A stretch of DNA of 64,000 nucleotides from Raphanus sativus (taxonomy: Eukaryota > Streptophyta > Magnoliopsida > Brassicales > Brassicaceae), in NCBI RefSeq assembly GCF_000801105.2, contig NC_079516.1:51319265-51383264 (forward strand), written 5' to 3'. How positions within the stretch are numbered: the first letter of the stretch is position 1; each line of letters opens with the position of its first letter. The notes below the pieces were generated by a model. That model was not told the origin of the DNA. It was given only the letters and a program-made list of their open reading frames with translations, and made no database searches. The translations under genes and the position numbers were made by a program. Below are positions 1 through 11,926 of this stretch, one piece after another.

Positions 1-1
1 G

Positions 2-1562
2 CCTCTCACGTTTAACAATGATGCTGCCGATAGTGATAGTGTCTCAGAGGCGGGAGATACTGGTGATCGCTCGCTTCAGAGAAGGCATTCACATCAAAAT
101 GTATTAGTTGACCACACAGCTTCTCTAACCAAGCCTTTCCCTGTGGACACAACAAAATCTCCTTTACCAACCGAGTTCCTCTTGTCACCTGATGCAAACA
201 AACCGGTAATACATAGACCATCTCTAACATCTTATATTAAGACTGTTAGTCTTGATTTGATTTGATTTGATTTATATAATAGCTTTCTCGTTGTTTGCAT
301 AGGGAAAGGAGGGAGAGCCTGTGTTATCAAAGTCCTTGGAATACATATCATGCCTAACTCATTTGGCTGTTTTTGGGATTCTTGGGGTGAGTAAGTTTTA
401 CTCATTTCCAACTCTCTGTTCTTTTTTATGTTTTGGTTTTGCTCATTTTGTATACAAATGAATAGGCTGTTACGAGATATATGCTGCAGAAACTGTTTGG
501 ACCAACTTTTGCTAAAGTAACCAGCGATGGGAGCATCTTGTACCTTGATCTTCCTGCCAACATGGTAGGATCATTCTTGATGGCTTGGTTTGGGGTTGTA
601 TTCAAAGCAGATATAGCGAGGTTTTCTGAGTTTCTAGCGATAGGATTATCGACTGGTTACTTGGGAAGCCTCACAACATTCAGTGGTTGGAACCAGAAGA
701 TGCTGGATCTTAGTGCTGATGGCCAATGGTTATACGCTCTTCTTGGCTTTTTGTTTGGTAAAAAAGAAAAAAAAAACAGAACATCTCTGATTCTAACTCC
801 TAATTTTGAAATGAACGTATAAAAGTGCTTACAGCATCAGTTTCTTTTGCAGGATTGTTTCTTGCAGCTTACTCTATCATTCTTGGGGTAGAAACAGCCA
901 AAGGTTTCAGATGGCTTCTGCGCAGAAGAAGAGCTTTGTCTGAGGAGAAAAAGGACTCTTGTCTCAAGGGTAACAACACCTATAAGAGGAATATTATGTC
1001 TTTGATCTTAATGCTTACGTTGCTGATGGCTTTTCTCATTGTGAGTGCCACCGAGCTTGTAAAAGAGTTTGACAAAGGAACAAGCAAGGCTCAACTATGG
1101 TTAGGTTGCTTAGTCGCTGCACCTGGTGTCTGGATCAGATGGTTCCTAGCCCGACTCAACGGACGTGGTCTGGGAAAAGATGGACAGTATTTGAAGTGGG
1201 TCCCCTTTGGCACCCTCATTGCTAATGTAGCTGCAGCTTCTGTCATGGCAGCTTTGGCCACGTTAAAGAAATCGGTATTAAACTCTTTTGTCTCTCCCTC
1301 TTTCTACTGAACAGATCACACAAAGATAACATTCTCTGTATCTATTTTGAGAAAACAGGTGGACACGACAACATGTAACACAGTTGCTTCTGGAATACAG
1401 TTTGGTCTGTTAGGATGTCTGAGCACAGTTTCCACCTTCTTGGCTGAGTTCAATGCGATGAGAGAAAGTGATAAACCATGGAGAGCCTATGCTTATGCAT
1501 CTTTCACCATTGCTGTTTCTTTTGCCATGGGAACTATAATATACTCAGCCCCTGTTGGCTAG
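2..1562 (+). CDS. FEX: Fluoride export protein, CrcB/FEX family (3' part; At2g41705-like)
   Basis: Exports fluoride across the plasma membrane. Eukaryotic FEX proteins are two fused CrcB/Fluc domains. Exons read: 2-205, 303-386, 466-757, 853-1274 and 1359-1562; all have GT-AG borders and the phases close to a TAG at 1560. The 5' exon(s) lie before the window, so the start is missing. The first visible exon is hydrophilic (acidic and Ser-rich). Domain 1 carries a Pro-Ala-Asn-Met-Val-Gly-Ser helix and a Gly-Ser-Leu-Thr-Thr-Phe-Ser motif. Domain 2 repeats the plan with Gly-Thr-Leu-Ile-Ala-Asn and Ser-Thr-Val-Ser-Thr-Phe. Asn and Phe at these places line the fluoride pore in the bacterial family. 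A charged, Arg-rich linker lies between the domains. The gene is convergent with the AP2 gene next door, with under 300 bp between the two stops. Family call is firm; function is by family. Confidence 0.9.
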
Positions 1563-1848
1563 TAGGAGGACTCAGATAGTTTTATAAAAACTAGATGAGG
1601 CTTGTCCTAAGAAAAGATTATTTTTGTCAACTTATGTAAGAGCAAACTTTTTTTTACTATATTGAGAACCCTTTTGCTGTTTGAAATAAAATATATATAA
1701 TTCTATATTCCATATAGAAAACCCACACAAAACACTGACAAAACCTATACACTCATGCTTCAGACCATTGCCACAAGAGATAAAAAAAAAGATGTCAAGT
1801 CGACAAATTCATCTCACGACAAGGAGAATCAGACAAACAGAAAGACTA

Positions 1849-4370
1849 TCACTTCTCTTGAGGGAGGTAACCGTATGTGGAACAGCTTGTCTCTGTCTTT
1901 GTCACCTACAGAAGGAATTAGAGACAATAAAAATGACTAATTGTAGTAAAAAAAAATCTTCTCTGTGAAGAAATAAATATGAAATGAATACAAACCTCTG
2001 AAGTATGGGAGGACCCTGGGGGAAGAAATGATGTCCAGAGAATAGGGTCACCGAGGGGATCCAAGGCATTGTAGTTGGTGAGCAATGGAGCAGTTAAGAG
2101 AGAGGTAAGTGGGTACATGCTGCTGTTTTTCTGAAGAGACAAAGCAGCAGCAGCAGCAGCAGGAACACCACCACCACCACCGCCTAGAGCAACTCCGTGA
2201 CTCAAGACCGGTTTTTCTATCTCCTTTCCGTGACTCTTCTCCATGTTGATGATGTTACGATTTGCATTCTCATCGTTTTCTCTAGTGCTGGTGCTTTCTT
2301 GGATCTTGAGCACTTTCTCCTCCAGGCTCTTGTAAGCAGGTGATGCAGACAAAATGCTTAACGCAGAAGGCTGCGTGGAGGATGGAGATGATGATATTTG
2401 TTTTTCTTTTCTCTGAAGGACGCCAAGGTTTGGCGCTTTGTACGGCTCTGTCGCCTGGGATGTGTGTTCCAGTGTCTTAAGCTCGGTACCGGCATCTTCT
2501 ACCTTTGCATCCTCTGATGCTTTTGATGATGAAGATTCTGGTTGGCGGGTTTTGTTGACTCCCCACCACTTTATGTATCCCGTTAGATCGATCTTTCTTT
2601 CTAGACAAAAGTTGCCTAGAAAGTCACCTTCTGTTCCTCGATCATCACCTGCTCCTGTTATTCAATAAACCCGTTTTTTTCTCTTAATATGGTCAGTGCA
2701 GCTACAAAGATGAGTCGATGTAGTACGAAAGTTACCGTAGTGAATGTTGCTGAAGTATTCAGGTCCAGGCATACGGCTGGCTGATGCATCCCATCGGCTG
2801 GTTGGGAATTACAGACAAGTTAAAAAAAAAAAAAAGAAATGCATATCAGGCCCAATAATTCTGAAGATAGCTTTGACCATAACCCTATACCTAAGAGTAG
2901 CATCTAAACACTAGTTATGAAACTAGTCTACAGTATGCCCAGCAAGATGATCCATAATGTGTTACTAAATATTTTCCTAACAAGCACTGCAGAGATAATC
3001 AAGTAGATATGGGCAGAAGATATTTGTTAGTCAAAGTATAATTTACCTTTGAAGTCCACGATATTTAGCTATTCCCCTTGAAAAACCGCTGCTTTTTCTG
3101 CCAAAGGGATATCTGAATAGTATCAGCAATAAAACGGTTCTCTTTAAGAGAAAAAATATACTTTATACTCTCCTAAATGCAAATACGCACCTACGTAGAG
3201 ATGCAAGGTATTCTTCCCTGGAGAGATTTTGCATTTCTTCTAAATCCCTGCTGTAATCTGTCACCTATTAGTAGAATGTAAAATACGTAAGTGCATTTAG
3301 AAGTATTAGGACACCTTGTAACTATCCTTCTTCCACTGACGCATAGTTAATTGATCAGAACAATTTTTTTTACGGATGAAGAGAGCTTAAAACTCATTAT
3401 CATTAAAGCTTATTAGCATAGCAACCTCACCGGAAAATTGATAAGAGTGCCAGGTCCCCAATATTTCAAGGCAGCAAGGTCGTAAGCTCTAGCAGCAGCC
3501 TCTTCATCATCATATGCTCCTGCCAAAGTATATATATATAAGTAGAGAGTGTTTAGTCAAAAGCCAATCCAAACCTGATATATAAAAAAAAAAGATACAT
3601 TTGAATACCTCCAAAGCTTACCTAGATAAACTGGTGGGGCGATATTGGGCATCAACCATGAAAACATTGAAGGAAACAAAAAGAAAGAGATGAGCTTTTA
3701 AAACTACAAAATAAGAGAGAGAAAAAACTTAATTTTGAATGGAGAAAAAATAAAAAGGGTTGAATGAACCTTGTTTGCCCTTCTTGTTCTGGTTTTGGTT
3801 CCAAGTAGTCTTATCCCAAAGGTGAGCTTCATAACGACCTGTCCATCTATGCCTTTACTCAAAAACAAAAAACAAAAATCAAATTTGAGACACATTACCA
3901 TCTCCATAAAGACAGCACTTGACTCGCTGAGACATTATCCACAACTACATCTGGTAATAGGTGAATAAAATCTCAGAACAATTCACCACACAAAAAACAT
4001 CAATAGAACCATTACAACTCCCACCTATTGTCTAAGATTCAATACACTCTGTTTTGCAGACTACACTATACTTAATTTCAAAAAAAATTCAAATCTTTAC
4101 CCCCTCCAATTCAGATTTGATGGCAATTTAGCAAAAAAGTTACCTGGTGACACCGCGGTAAATGGAGCTCCTTTTGCCAGCGGTGCAGGGAGGCATTTTA
4201 CTGATACGCTCCTTAGCAGTGCTGCCTCTCTCCTTCTTCGCCTTCTTAAACCCTCTATACATCAACATCTCATCACTCGCCGCCACTGTCTCCGAGCTCT
4301 CTCCTCCTCCCGCCTCCGTCTTAGGCCCCTGATCCGACGACGACATCGACGCCACGATCCCTCCCTCCAA
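1849..4370 (-). CDS. AP2-domain transcription factor (At2g41710-like)
   Basis: Nuclear DNA-binding regulator of the AP2 subfamily (AINTEGUMENTA/WRINKLED branch); its targets cannot be read here. Nine coding exons: 4144-4370, 3770-3852, 3622-3630, 3431-3519, 3191-3264, 3047-3112, 2736-2797, 1996-2654 and 1849-1905. They total 441 aa with all phases closing. The first AP2 domain starts near residue 69 (Ser-Ile-Tyr-Arg-Gly-Val) and is complete, with the Trp-Asp-Lys and Tyr-Asp-Asp-Glu-Glu-Ala-Ala-Ala signatures. The second AP2 repeat is degenerate (Lys-Tyr-Arg-Gly-Leu-Gln, later Ile-Lys-Trp-Trp-Gly). Exon 3 is a 9-base microexon encoding Val-Tyr-Leu, a hallmark of this subfamily. The C-terminal part has runs of Gly and Ala; the Ala run is encoded by a CAG-type repeat near 2145-2162. 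The start is the first ATG in a Met-Glu-Gly-Gly context. Confidence 0.9.
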
Positions 4371-5074
4371 CCAAAATACACAAACCCTAGCTAGGAAAGG
4401 CGCACTGGTGGGCTAGCAAAAAAACCGAGCTTGATTGATACAGTAGAAGCAGAGAGAGAGAAGAAAGATAGAAACTTTGACTATTACTCTTTTCTTTTCA
4501 CCGAATACAATGCTATCAATCTATTATTAATAGTAATAATAACAAAACGGCAAAATAAAATAGAAATTACGGACATCAGTTTTACCATTACGTCCCGCTT
4601 TTTTTGTTACTCTTTTTTCACGATTCGGTAAGTTAACAACTACAACGGCTATGAACGGAGACGAGGTCGTTTTCGTCATTACAGCGGAATAGGTTTTGTT
4701 TCGATGCTGACGTGTACTAGTGATGTCCACGTGTACGTTATGGTGCTGACATTTTAATGTTGGGGTGTTTCCCAACACTAGCCTCGTTCATGGAATATTC
4801 TCTGTATTGTTACACTCAATATGTTGTTGTTTTTCCTCTTCTTGGGTTTATTATCAGCTTAGCTTATGGTTTCCAGAATATTCAAATCACCTCTATTGTT
4901 TTTTTTCTCTATCATATTTGATTCTCTTCATATTTTCTACCGTTGCAATGTCTTCTTACACATCGAATCTCTTCATTATACTATATGGATCATAATTCAA
5001 ATTTTCAAAATGATTTTGATTTAAATAAGATTACACAAGTTTACAAACATCATATGAATCTATACACTTGGAAC
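4371..5074. other. Spacer: AP2 gene promoter and EMB2654 3' flank
   Basis: No gene seen. Close to the AP2 start there is an AAACCCTAG telo-box-like motif (about 4382-4389), a GA-rich leader and several AT stretches. CACGTG-like and ACGTG cores occur at about 4727-4736 (GTCCACGTGTACG), a typical bZIP/bHLH site. The rest, towards 5074, is AT-rich 3' flank of the PPR gene. Motif meanings are from general plant promoter knowledge; nothing here proves use. Confidence 0.4.
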
Positions 5075-8000
5075 TTACAATGTGCCTTCGTGTCCATCAG
5101 GTTTACTCAGATCACCACCTCCTTTGTTTCTCAGTGATTCTGTGTGGAATTACCAACAGAAAAAAATAAAATTAACAAATTTGATTCATTCTAACGTTAG
5201 CCAGACCAAACTATATATAACTTTATATTCATCTCACCTAATTTTTGGCGTATTAGGGGTTCGAACTCGATCCCTGCACTTCTTTCACCAAACGAAATAA
5301 TGTCACGATACATTTGTGTTGAAGGTTGAATACCACCATCACTCATCCATTCCAAAACCTGACAACTCATTCCATAAATATACAACTTGCTCGGTAACTA
5401 TTGAGCACATAAAGGACTACATGTGGAAAATAATTTTTATAAGAAAGAAGTAATTGTTACCTCAATGTATTTTCTCCAGTTTCCAACAGCTAAAAGATGC
5501 TCCAACAGTACTGCATAAGTTTTGAGGTTGATTTCAGCACCATCTGCTATCATCTTATAGAACAGCTGCCAACAGTGAAACATGGTTTCGTTTGGTTTAA
5601 TTTCTTTATGGTTTGACAATGCACGCTAAGTCTAATTAGCAGATAAGGCTCAAAAGTTGTTTGCACCTTCATCATTGCTTCGACTTTACCACTCTTCCCA
5701 AAAAGATGCAGCATCTGATTAGTTAAACCGATAGAAAGTGATGGCAGGTACGGTTCCATCATTTGAATGAGGTCTGTGGCTCTTTTCCATTCCTGCAAGC
5801 TGCAACATTCAGAGAAAGAAGAAGAAGAGAACAAGGATCAGTAGAATATTAAAGGCGATTTACTACTGGTAATGGACGAGTACTTACGTGTTACAAGCAG
5901 AGAAGATCTCAAAGAAAACGGCTCCAGAGAAGGGGACTTCTTTTTCTCGCATCAAATCCATCATGATAAATACATTTGACGGTTCACCTCCCTTGTTGAA
6001 AGCTCTCATCAATGCTGAACATGCAATAGAGTCTGGTTCTACTCCATTTGATTCCATTTCCAGGAAGAGTTCACAAGCTTTTTCCCACTTTTCTTGGGAA
6101 CATAGAAGCATTCCAAGAGAATTCAGTTCCATTGTTACGATTTTCAACAGTCTTACACTAATGTTTATGTATACCTGAAGCGTTGTAAGCATGGAGCATT
6201 GAGGTGTATGCAATCACATCAGGTTTGCAACCAGCCATCTTCATCTGGTTGAATATGGATTCTGCTTCTGTAACTTGACCCTGCAGATATTATTACAAGT
6301 TAGTGATAGTCAAACCATACAAGAATCAGAGTACATCATCTTCTGAGATCAAACTCTAAACACCTGCCTGTTTGCTGTAAGCACATAGAACAGAAGAGTA
6401 CACCTCCTTCGTCAATGGAACACCGAGATCTTCCATATCCTTCAAGTAACTAACTGCTTCAGGGTATTTTGACATCCTACATGAACCGCTTATAAGGATG
6501 GTGAAAGTAACAGAATCAGCTCTAACTTTCTTTTGTCTCATAGTCTGATACAATGCAGTGGCCTTCTCAAGTTCTGCACCGTTTATGAAGCTTCCAATGG
6601 CTGAGTTATACGCTGCAGTATTTAGCTTGATACCTCTCGTCTCTGCTGCAGAAAGTACAGTTTCAACATTCACCTTTTTCCCAGACCTACTACAAGCAGC
6701 CAAAAGAGTGCATACTGACACAACATTTGGCTTAAATCCGTCTTGCTCCATCTGCCGGAAGATTCCCACAGCTTCAGCTAAAAGTCCATTAGACCCGTAA
6801 GCATCAATAAGTGCATTGTAAGTAACAACATTAGGCTTTCTCCTTTCTTTCCTCATCATGAGAAACACCTCCTTTGCCTTGCCAGGTTGACCTGCTCTTC
6901 CATAAGAATTGAGCAAACATGTGTAGGAGACAACATCTGGGAGCATACCATTCCGCTTAATCTCTTGAAAAACCGAGAGAGCATTTTCACTCATTCCATG
7001 AACAGCATAGGCACCCATCAAGGCATTATAGGAAACAATATTAGGTCTCAGACCTTCTGCAAGCATGGCCTCGAACACCGCTCTGCAGTTTCCAATCTCT
7101 CCCTTGACAGAGTATAGATGCATGATGCTAGTAAACGTCACCACATCAGGTCGGCACTCAGATCTCTTTTCCCTCATTGAGTTGAAAACATCAAGGGCTT
7201 GGCTGCTTTGACCAAGCTTTGACAGGCAATAGATGATGATGTTAAAAGTAGTGGTATCTGGACGAACTTTTGCTCCCTTCATGAGCTCAAAATAAGATAA
7301 CGCTTTCGAATACTGACGACCACTCTTGTATGCAGACAAGACGATGTTGTGAGTCACCAAATCCGGTCCAACTCCGTTGTCTGTCATTTTCTTGCATACT
7401 TCCAAAGCCTCTCTCCAGTTTCCACTGGACCCGCAAGCATTGATGAGATTATTGTAGGTTGAACGACTAGGAGCAATCTGCAAGACCAAAGAAACATTGA
7501 CAAGGCTCAAAATCTGTAAAACTGGTGAGCAAAGTCAAAAGTCAGAGGTTGGAGAGATGTTTCATCAATTATACACAACACGAAAACAGGAGTTAAGCAA
7601 AGTTACTACATACAGATGCACGTAACATGTCATCCATAAGATTCATAGCCCAGCGCCACTGAGCAGCTCGACCATGAGCATTGATAAGAGCATTATACGT
7701 CTCAGCATCCGGTTTACAACTACAAACCATAGCAAAAACGTTCTCTATCAATAAATATTCCATGAAAAATTCAAAAAGAAAAGATGTTTGTTTTTAAAAC
7801 ACAAAACCTCCATTTTTGCATTTCAAAGAAGAGGCCACGAGCCTGGTCAACCCTGTTACACCTAGCGTGGAGCCTGATCATCATATTGTAGATATCGTTC
7901 CTCGCACAGTAATTCTTCTGATTCTTCATCCAATTGAAGACATTCACACAAAGATCAATGCATCCTCTTCTACTGAGCTCCTGCAAGTTTTCAAATATCA

Positions 8001-8634
8001 AAACTCCAACTAAATTTCAAATACTTCGTCAACCAAACAATTAGAAAAAAAGAGAGTTTCTGCTAAATTTTAATTTATCATAAGCTTCCAAACTTAAAAC
8101 CAGTTAGCCTAAACTTTATAAAATATCAGTTCACTAATTTTCAAATTGTATAAAGCGCCTAGGCTCTAGTCTTCTATAAATCGCCTAGACACTACTAGTC
8201 AAAGCGCCTAGAATCTAATCTTCTATATAAAGTGCCACCTAACTACCGCCTAACCAACTTTTTTTTTTTATTTTGAACATTACACTGATAAGAATTGGGA
8301 AATTCTTTCTAGCGAACCGGCCGACCCAGGAATTGAGAACGCCATCAACTTCCTCCCAACGATTGAGAGCAACAAGCCGGTCCGCCACCTCCGTCACGCT
8401 CCAATCATTCTGAAACCGGTCGTTCTCGACCCGAACCCGGTATCGTCTCGCGATATCCGCTTTCCTGAACCCGCTGACCCGGACAGACACCTCGTGCTCC
8501 CCTCTGTCGTAGTTCACGTACACGGATTTCTTCTCCTGGAGCGCGTCGGAGGAGGTCTTCGCGGCAGCTCGAGGACGGTAGGCGCGGGAAGATTCCGGCG
8601 GGGTGGTGATGAGCTGAGTAACCGTTGTTGCCAT
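5075..8634 (-). CDS. EMB2654: Plastid pentatricopeptide repeat protein EMB2654 (At2g41720-like)
   Basis: P-class PPR protein. The Arabidopsis orthologue binds rps12 intron 1a and is needed for trans-splicing in plastids; loss is embryo-lethal. Ten exons: 8284-8634, 7808-7980, 7614-7719, 6368-7477, 6175-6280, 5888-6092, 5667-5799, 5461-5565, 5238-5358 and 5075-5139. They give 824 aa, close to the Arabidopsis length, with phases closing. The N-terminus is Ser/Thr/Arg-rich, as in a transit peptide. Tandem 35-residue PPR motifs run from about residue 150 to the C-terminus (recurring Val-Thr-Tyr-Asn-Ala-Leu-Ile and Gly-X-X-Pro-Asn/Asp-Val-Val). The intron after exon 4 only keeps frame if its donor is GC instead of GT (6366-6367). 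The upstream ORF stop at 8239 lies in intron 1. GGCCCA motifs lie upstream, near 8700-8780. Confidence 0.92.
8152..8227. repeat. Short direct repeats inside EMB2654 intron 1
   Basis: Two near-identical 27-base units (8152-8178 and 8201-8227) begin AAAGCGCCTAG and end in TCTTCTATA. A third partial copy of the CGCCTAG core lies between them (about 8180-8188). They sit in the first intron (7981-8283), which is otherwise AT-rich. Origin unknown; possibly a transposon remnant. Confidence 0.55.
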
Positions 8635-9478
8635 TAGGGGGGAGGGAAGGAGGTTCTACGGTGGGTGGATAGAGTGATAGAGCATTACTCTGTGGTTTTA
8701 TATTAAAGCCCAGTTTCAATATTTTCCCGGCTCATTGCGTAATATATTAGAGCCCAGTTCTGATTTTCGGCCCATTCTGTAGTATATAGGTTTCATATGA
8801 TTACATAATCACAAGTTAACAATATAAAGAGGACCAAGAAAAGAAAAAAGATTAATAATAGAAGAAAATAGAAGTTAATAATCTCTATATTGAAATGCTA
8901 AAATGACACTTATTTTACAAAAACAGATTTTTCTACAAAAACAGTTAATAGGAAGTAGTATACTTTGGGATAATTAATAATAATAGATATTACCAATTTT
9001 TAACAATAATAGCATAGTTAGTTTTATTTTACATTTATGAGTTGTAGGTACTTATAATGAATTCAGTGTCATTTCGATTTTTTTAATCCGCAACTACAAT
9101 AATTTCTTGATTTTAAATCCAAGTTATATAACAATGGTTATTATTATCAAAATCTACACCTTCTAAATAAAAAGATAAAATGAAAACAGAATTTAATGCA
9201 CTAATTGTCACATCAAATGGAGAATATTACAGCAAATCTTTTACCATATATATATATTGAATGAATCTTTAAAATTCTAAAGAGTTATATCATACATGCA
9301 AAACATATAAATATCAGTAAATATTCGTATATAGAAGAAAAAAACAATAGTAGACTAAAACTTTTGTTCAAAAAGAAAAAGAGAATAAAAATCATATAAA
9401 TAGAGCTCTTCACCAACAAAAAAAACCATAGAACATCTTTTTTTCTCAATAGAAAGCAACACTAAGAAAATTATATCC
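8635..9478. other. Spacer upstream of EMB2654 and the decayed DEFL copy
   Basis: No gene seen. The first 150 bases hold the EMB2654 leader and promoter, with several GCCCA/GGCCCA elements (site-II-like, common in plastid and housekeeping gene promoters). From about 8800 the sequence is AT-rich. A TATA-like ATATAAATAGAG at about 9396-9407 precedes the DEFL pseudogene and resembles ATATTAATAGAG upstream of the intact DEFL gene near 13345. Confidence 0.4.
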
Positions 9479-9971
9479 GAAATCACCAAAATCTCAATCA
9501 CTATTTTTTGGTAATAACATTGACAATTTCATCCAACTACAACGTTCTGGTCGAACCAGGTATAAGATTTTTTATTTATTGATTTTTTATATCTTAATTA
9601 TCTTTTAAATATTTTGACAGTAGTAGATGACCATCTTACTTTTTTTTGTTAAGAAAATATATGATAGAATCCGTGATAACCATTTATCTAGATGCGTAAG
9701 AAGTTAAGAAATTTGGTTTACCAAAAGAAAAAAAAAACTATTATTTGGACATGGTATATAGGATTATAATTTCAATCTTAGTTCTTTTATATGCGCAGTG
9801 AGTCATACAACAAATTTTGGAGAATGTTTCTATGAGGATTTTTATAAGGTGGGACATTTTGGAACTCATGAATGCTTTGTTAAGTGTCTAAACAAGGGAA
9901 AGCACTTCGCTGGAGGAGATTGTCTTCCAAAATCTCCAGAATATGGATTTTGTTGTTGCAGAATACCATAG
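9479..9971 (+). pseudogene. Defensin-like (DEFL) gene copy 1, decayed
   Basis: Small secreted cysteine-rich peptide gene, inactivated. Exon 2 (9799-9971) is 173 bases long, exactly as in the intact copy at 14538-14710, and ends in the family's Cys-Cys-Cys C-terminus. Exon 1 (about 9479-9559) aligns base by base with the intact signal-peptide exon. However, there is no ATG in the matching place and one base is missing from the hydrophobic stretch, which shifts the frame into early stops. In exon 2 one of the framework cysteines is Tyr. Splice borders still look usable (GTATAAG donor, GCAG acceptor) and the intron is 240 bases. The damage is consistent with loss of function; a cryptic product cannot be excluded. 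Confidence 0.75.
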
Positions 9972-11783
9972 ATATACATCTTCTTTCTAGTATATTGGCA
10001 ATTTATACGATGAATTATGTTTTTCCGTATCATATTTAAACAAACCAAACTACTTATAAACACAACGAGTTCCAAAATCTCTACATGAATAATGTTTTTC
10101 AGTATCATGTTGCATCATACCATAGATGTAAACCTTGTTTTCTTTATTTCTGGTTCCTATGTCCATGCTTTGGTTAAATATCATTTGATTTTACTGTGAT
10201 AGAGATTTTGATTAGGGTTCTTTTCCTCTTGGATCTTTGTTTCATACGGCTAAAAATTTAGATGGATGTGTTGTGGAACTTTTCTCACGGTAAATGAAGC
10301 AAGATTGGGAGCCTCATTATAAGGTAAAGAGTTCTTGAGATTTTCTGATATAAGAAAACTTGTTCAAGTAGCTGCAGTACTCGTGAACATAACTGAATAT
10401 GTCTATACAGTTATAGTCACATATTGAAACGCAAACGAAACCACTTATAACTCTTGATCAAAGTTATATTGATAAGCTGTGAATACCTGAATGAATCAAA
10501 CCATTTCATGAATTTTACTTGTGATGAACAAAACAATCAGAATTAGGTTTCATCAACTAAAATGTGTGTCTATTTTCAGTTATGTATAAAAAAAATCACT
10601 ATATTTTCTTTCTCATGTATACCATTGTAGTGTTGATTTCTAAATGTTAGTGATTATTTTGACAAATTTATGTATTTTTATCTTAAAATTATTTAAAGAT
10701 AAATTAACATTTTATTTCAAATAAATGTAAAGAACTTAGACTATAAATTAGGAATTGATTTTACTGATTTGTCAAGTTATCTTTAATTTCAAGCTTAGTC
10801 ATCTGTTTATATTATTATTTAAAATTTAATTTTGCTGTCTTGTTATATTTTCCTTGATTAGGTTAAGTTATCTATCTATGATATTATTATCTAATAACTG
10901 ATTTTTCATGTTTTCAATGATCTTATGATCTTATGATGAGTCATTAGTTTTAACAAACAGTTTCAGTAATTTAGTTGATGATTGTTTATTTTATTATTTT
11001 CTCCATGATTTAGGATATTACTAGATATTATAATAAACATATTTAATAATATTAATGTATTTTAAATTCTCAATGCAATTATAATTTCTCATTTAGGAGT
11101 TTACGTACAAAACAATGACATCGAATAAATTCTGTTGACAATATCATAGTTAGCTAGGTTTTCTTATATTTAGTTTATTAACAGTAAACATATTGTATCA
11201 TAGTATATATTTATTATTATTTCTATTTCATATTAATTGTCATTTTAAACTTGTGCATACAGATTAAAAAATCATTTAATTTTACATATTTTTATATAAA
11301 AAATTATTATCCATACATCTACTCATATTTCAGAGAGCCAGAAAAGTTAAATTATATAAAGAGAACCAAAAAAATTAAATTATATAAGGATAACTAGAGA
11401 GAAATGAGGGCTTCATAGTTTACTGTTTTTTAAGAAAAAAAAAGAGAGTTAAGAGTTCATTTAATATCTATACTATATCCTTGTTGGTATATACAATTCA
11501 TCCTATTTGCATGATTATTCAACTTCATACATTTGGTTTTCGTTTTTTCTGACCTTGATTTGAAGAAATTATAGTTATAGTTTAAATTATATTGTTTCAA
11601 ATAAATACTAACAATGATATGAAGTTACATCACATGTATAGTTTTCCTTATTTTTAACCTATATCATGACATTTGACTTATTAGGCTTGAACGCAAAACA
11701 AGATGTGGACATCACTAGAAAGAGCAACCACAAAAGACTTTTTAAATTCTCCGATAATGCTGAGAAGAATATAATACTAATGT

Positions 11784-11796
11784 CTTGGCGAACAAG
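11784..11796 (+). promoter_or_regulatory. Mitochondrial dysfunction motif (MDM)-type NAC site
   Basis: CTTGGCGAACAAG matches the consensus CTTG-N5-CA(A/C)G exactly. That consensus is bound by ANAC013/ANAC017 in mitochondrial retrograde signalling. It lies 131 bases upstream of the ATG of the gene at 11927. W-box cores TTGACT occur nearby (11673-11678 and 11802-11807). Binding is inferred, not shown. Confidence 0.6.
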
Positions 11797-11864
11797 CGCA
11801 TTTGACTATTCGCATTTTCTTGTGTCCCAAAACATATTTGGTATAATACTCAGTTATGTCCCTC

Positions 11865-11872
11865 TATAAATA
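11865..11872 (+). promoter_or_regulatory. TATA box of the At2g41730-like gene
   Basis: TATAAATA sits 55 bases before the ATG at 11927, so transcription would begin around 11895-11905 with a leader of roughly 25-30 bases. Confidence 0.65.
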
Positions 11873-11926
11873 CTATCCACACATGCATTGGTAGTTATAC
11901 AATTTATTAAAGCAAAATAAGCAAAA

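Larger units (their letters stand above)
9972..11926. other. AT-rich spacer, partly duplicated in the DEFL cluster
   Basis: No gene seen. About 9972-10115 resembles 12853-12985 (3' flank of the DEFL fragment). About 10200-10420 resembles 14825-15035 (3' flank of the intact DEFL gene). About 10950-11090 resembles 13040-13160. These matches show that whole blocks, not only the coding exons, were copied. The last 300 bases are the promoter of the At2g41730-like gene. Confidence 0.6.

Noticed and set aside
5254..5272. GGGTTCGAACTCGATCC, similar to a tRNA B box
   Set aside because: It lies inside exon 9 of EMB2654 in the conserved Phe-Glu-Pro-Leu-Ile stretch; there is no cloverleaf around it.
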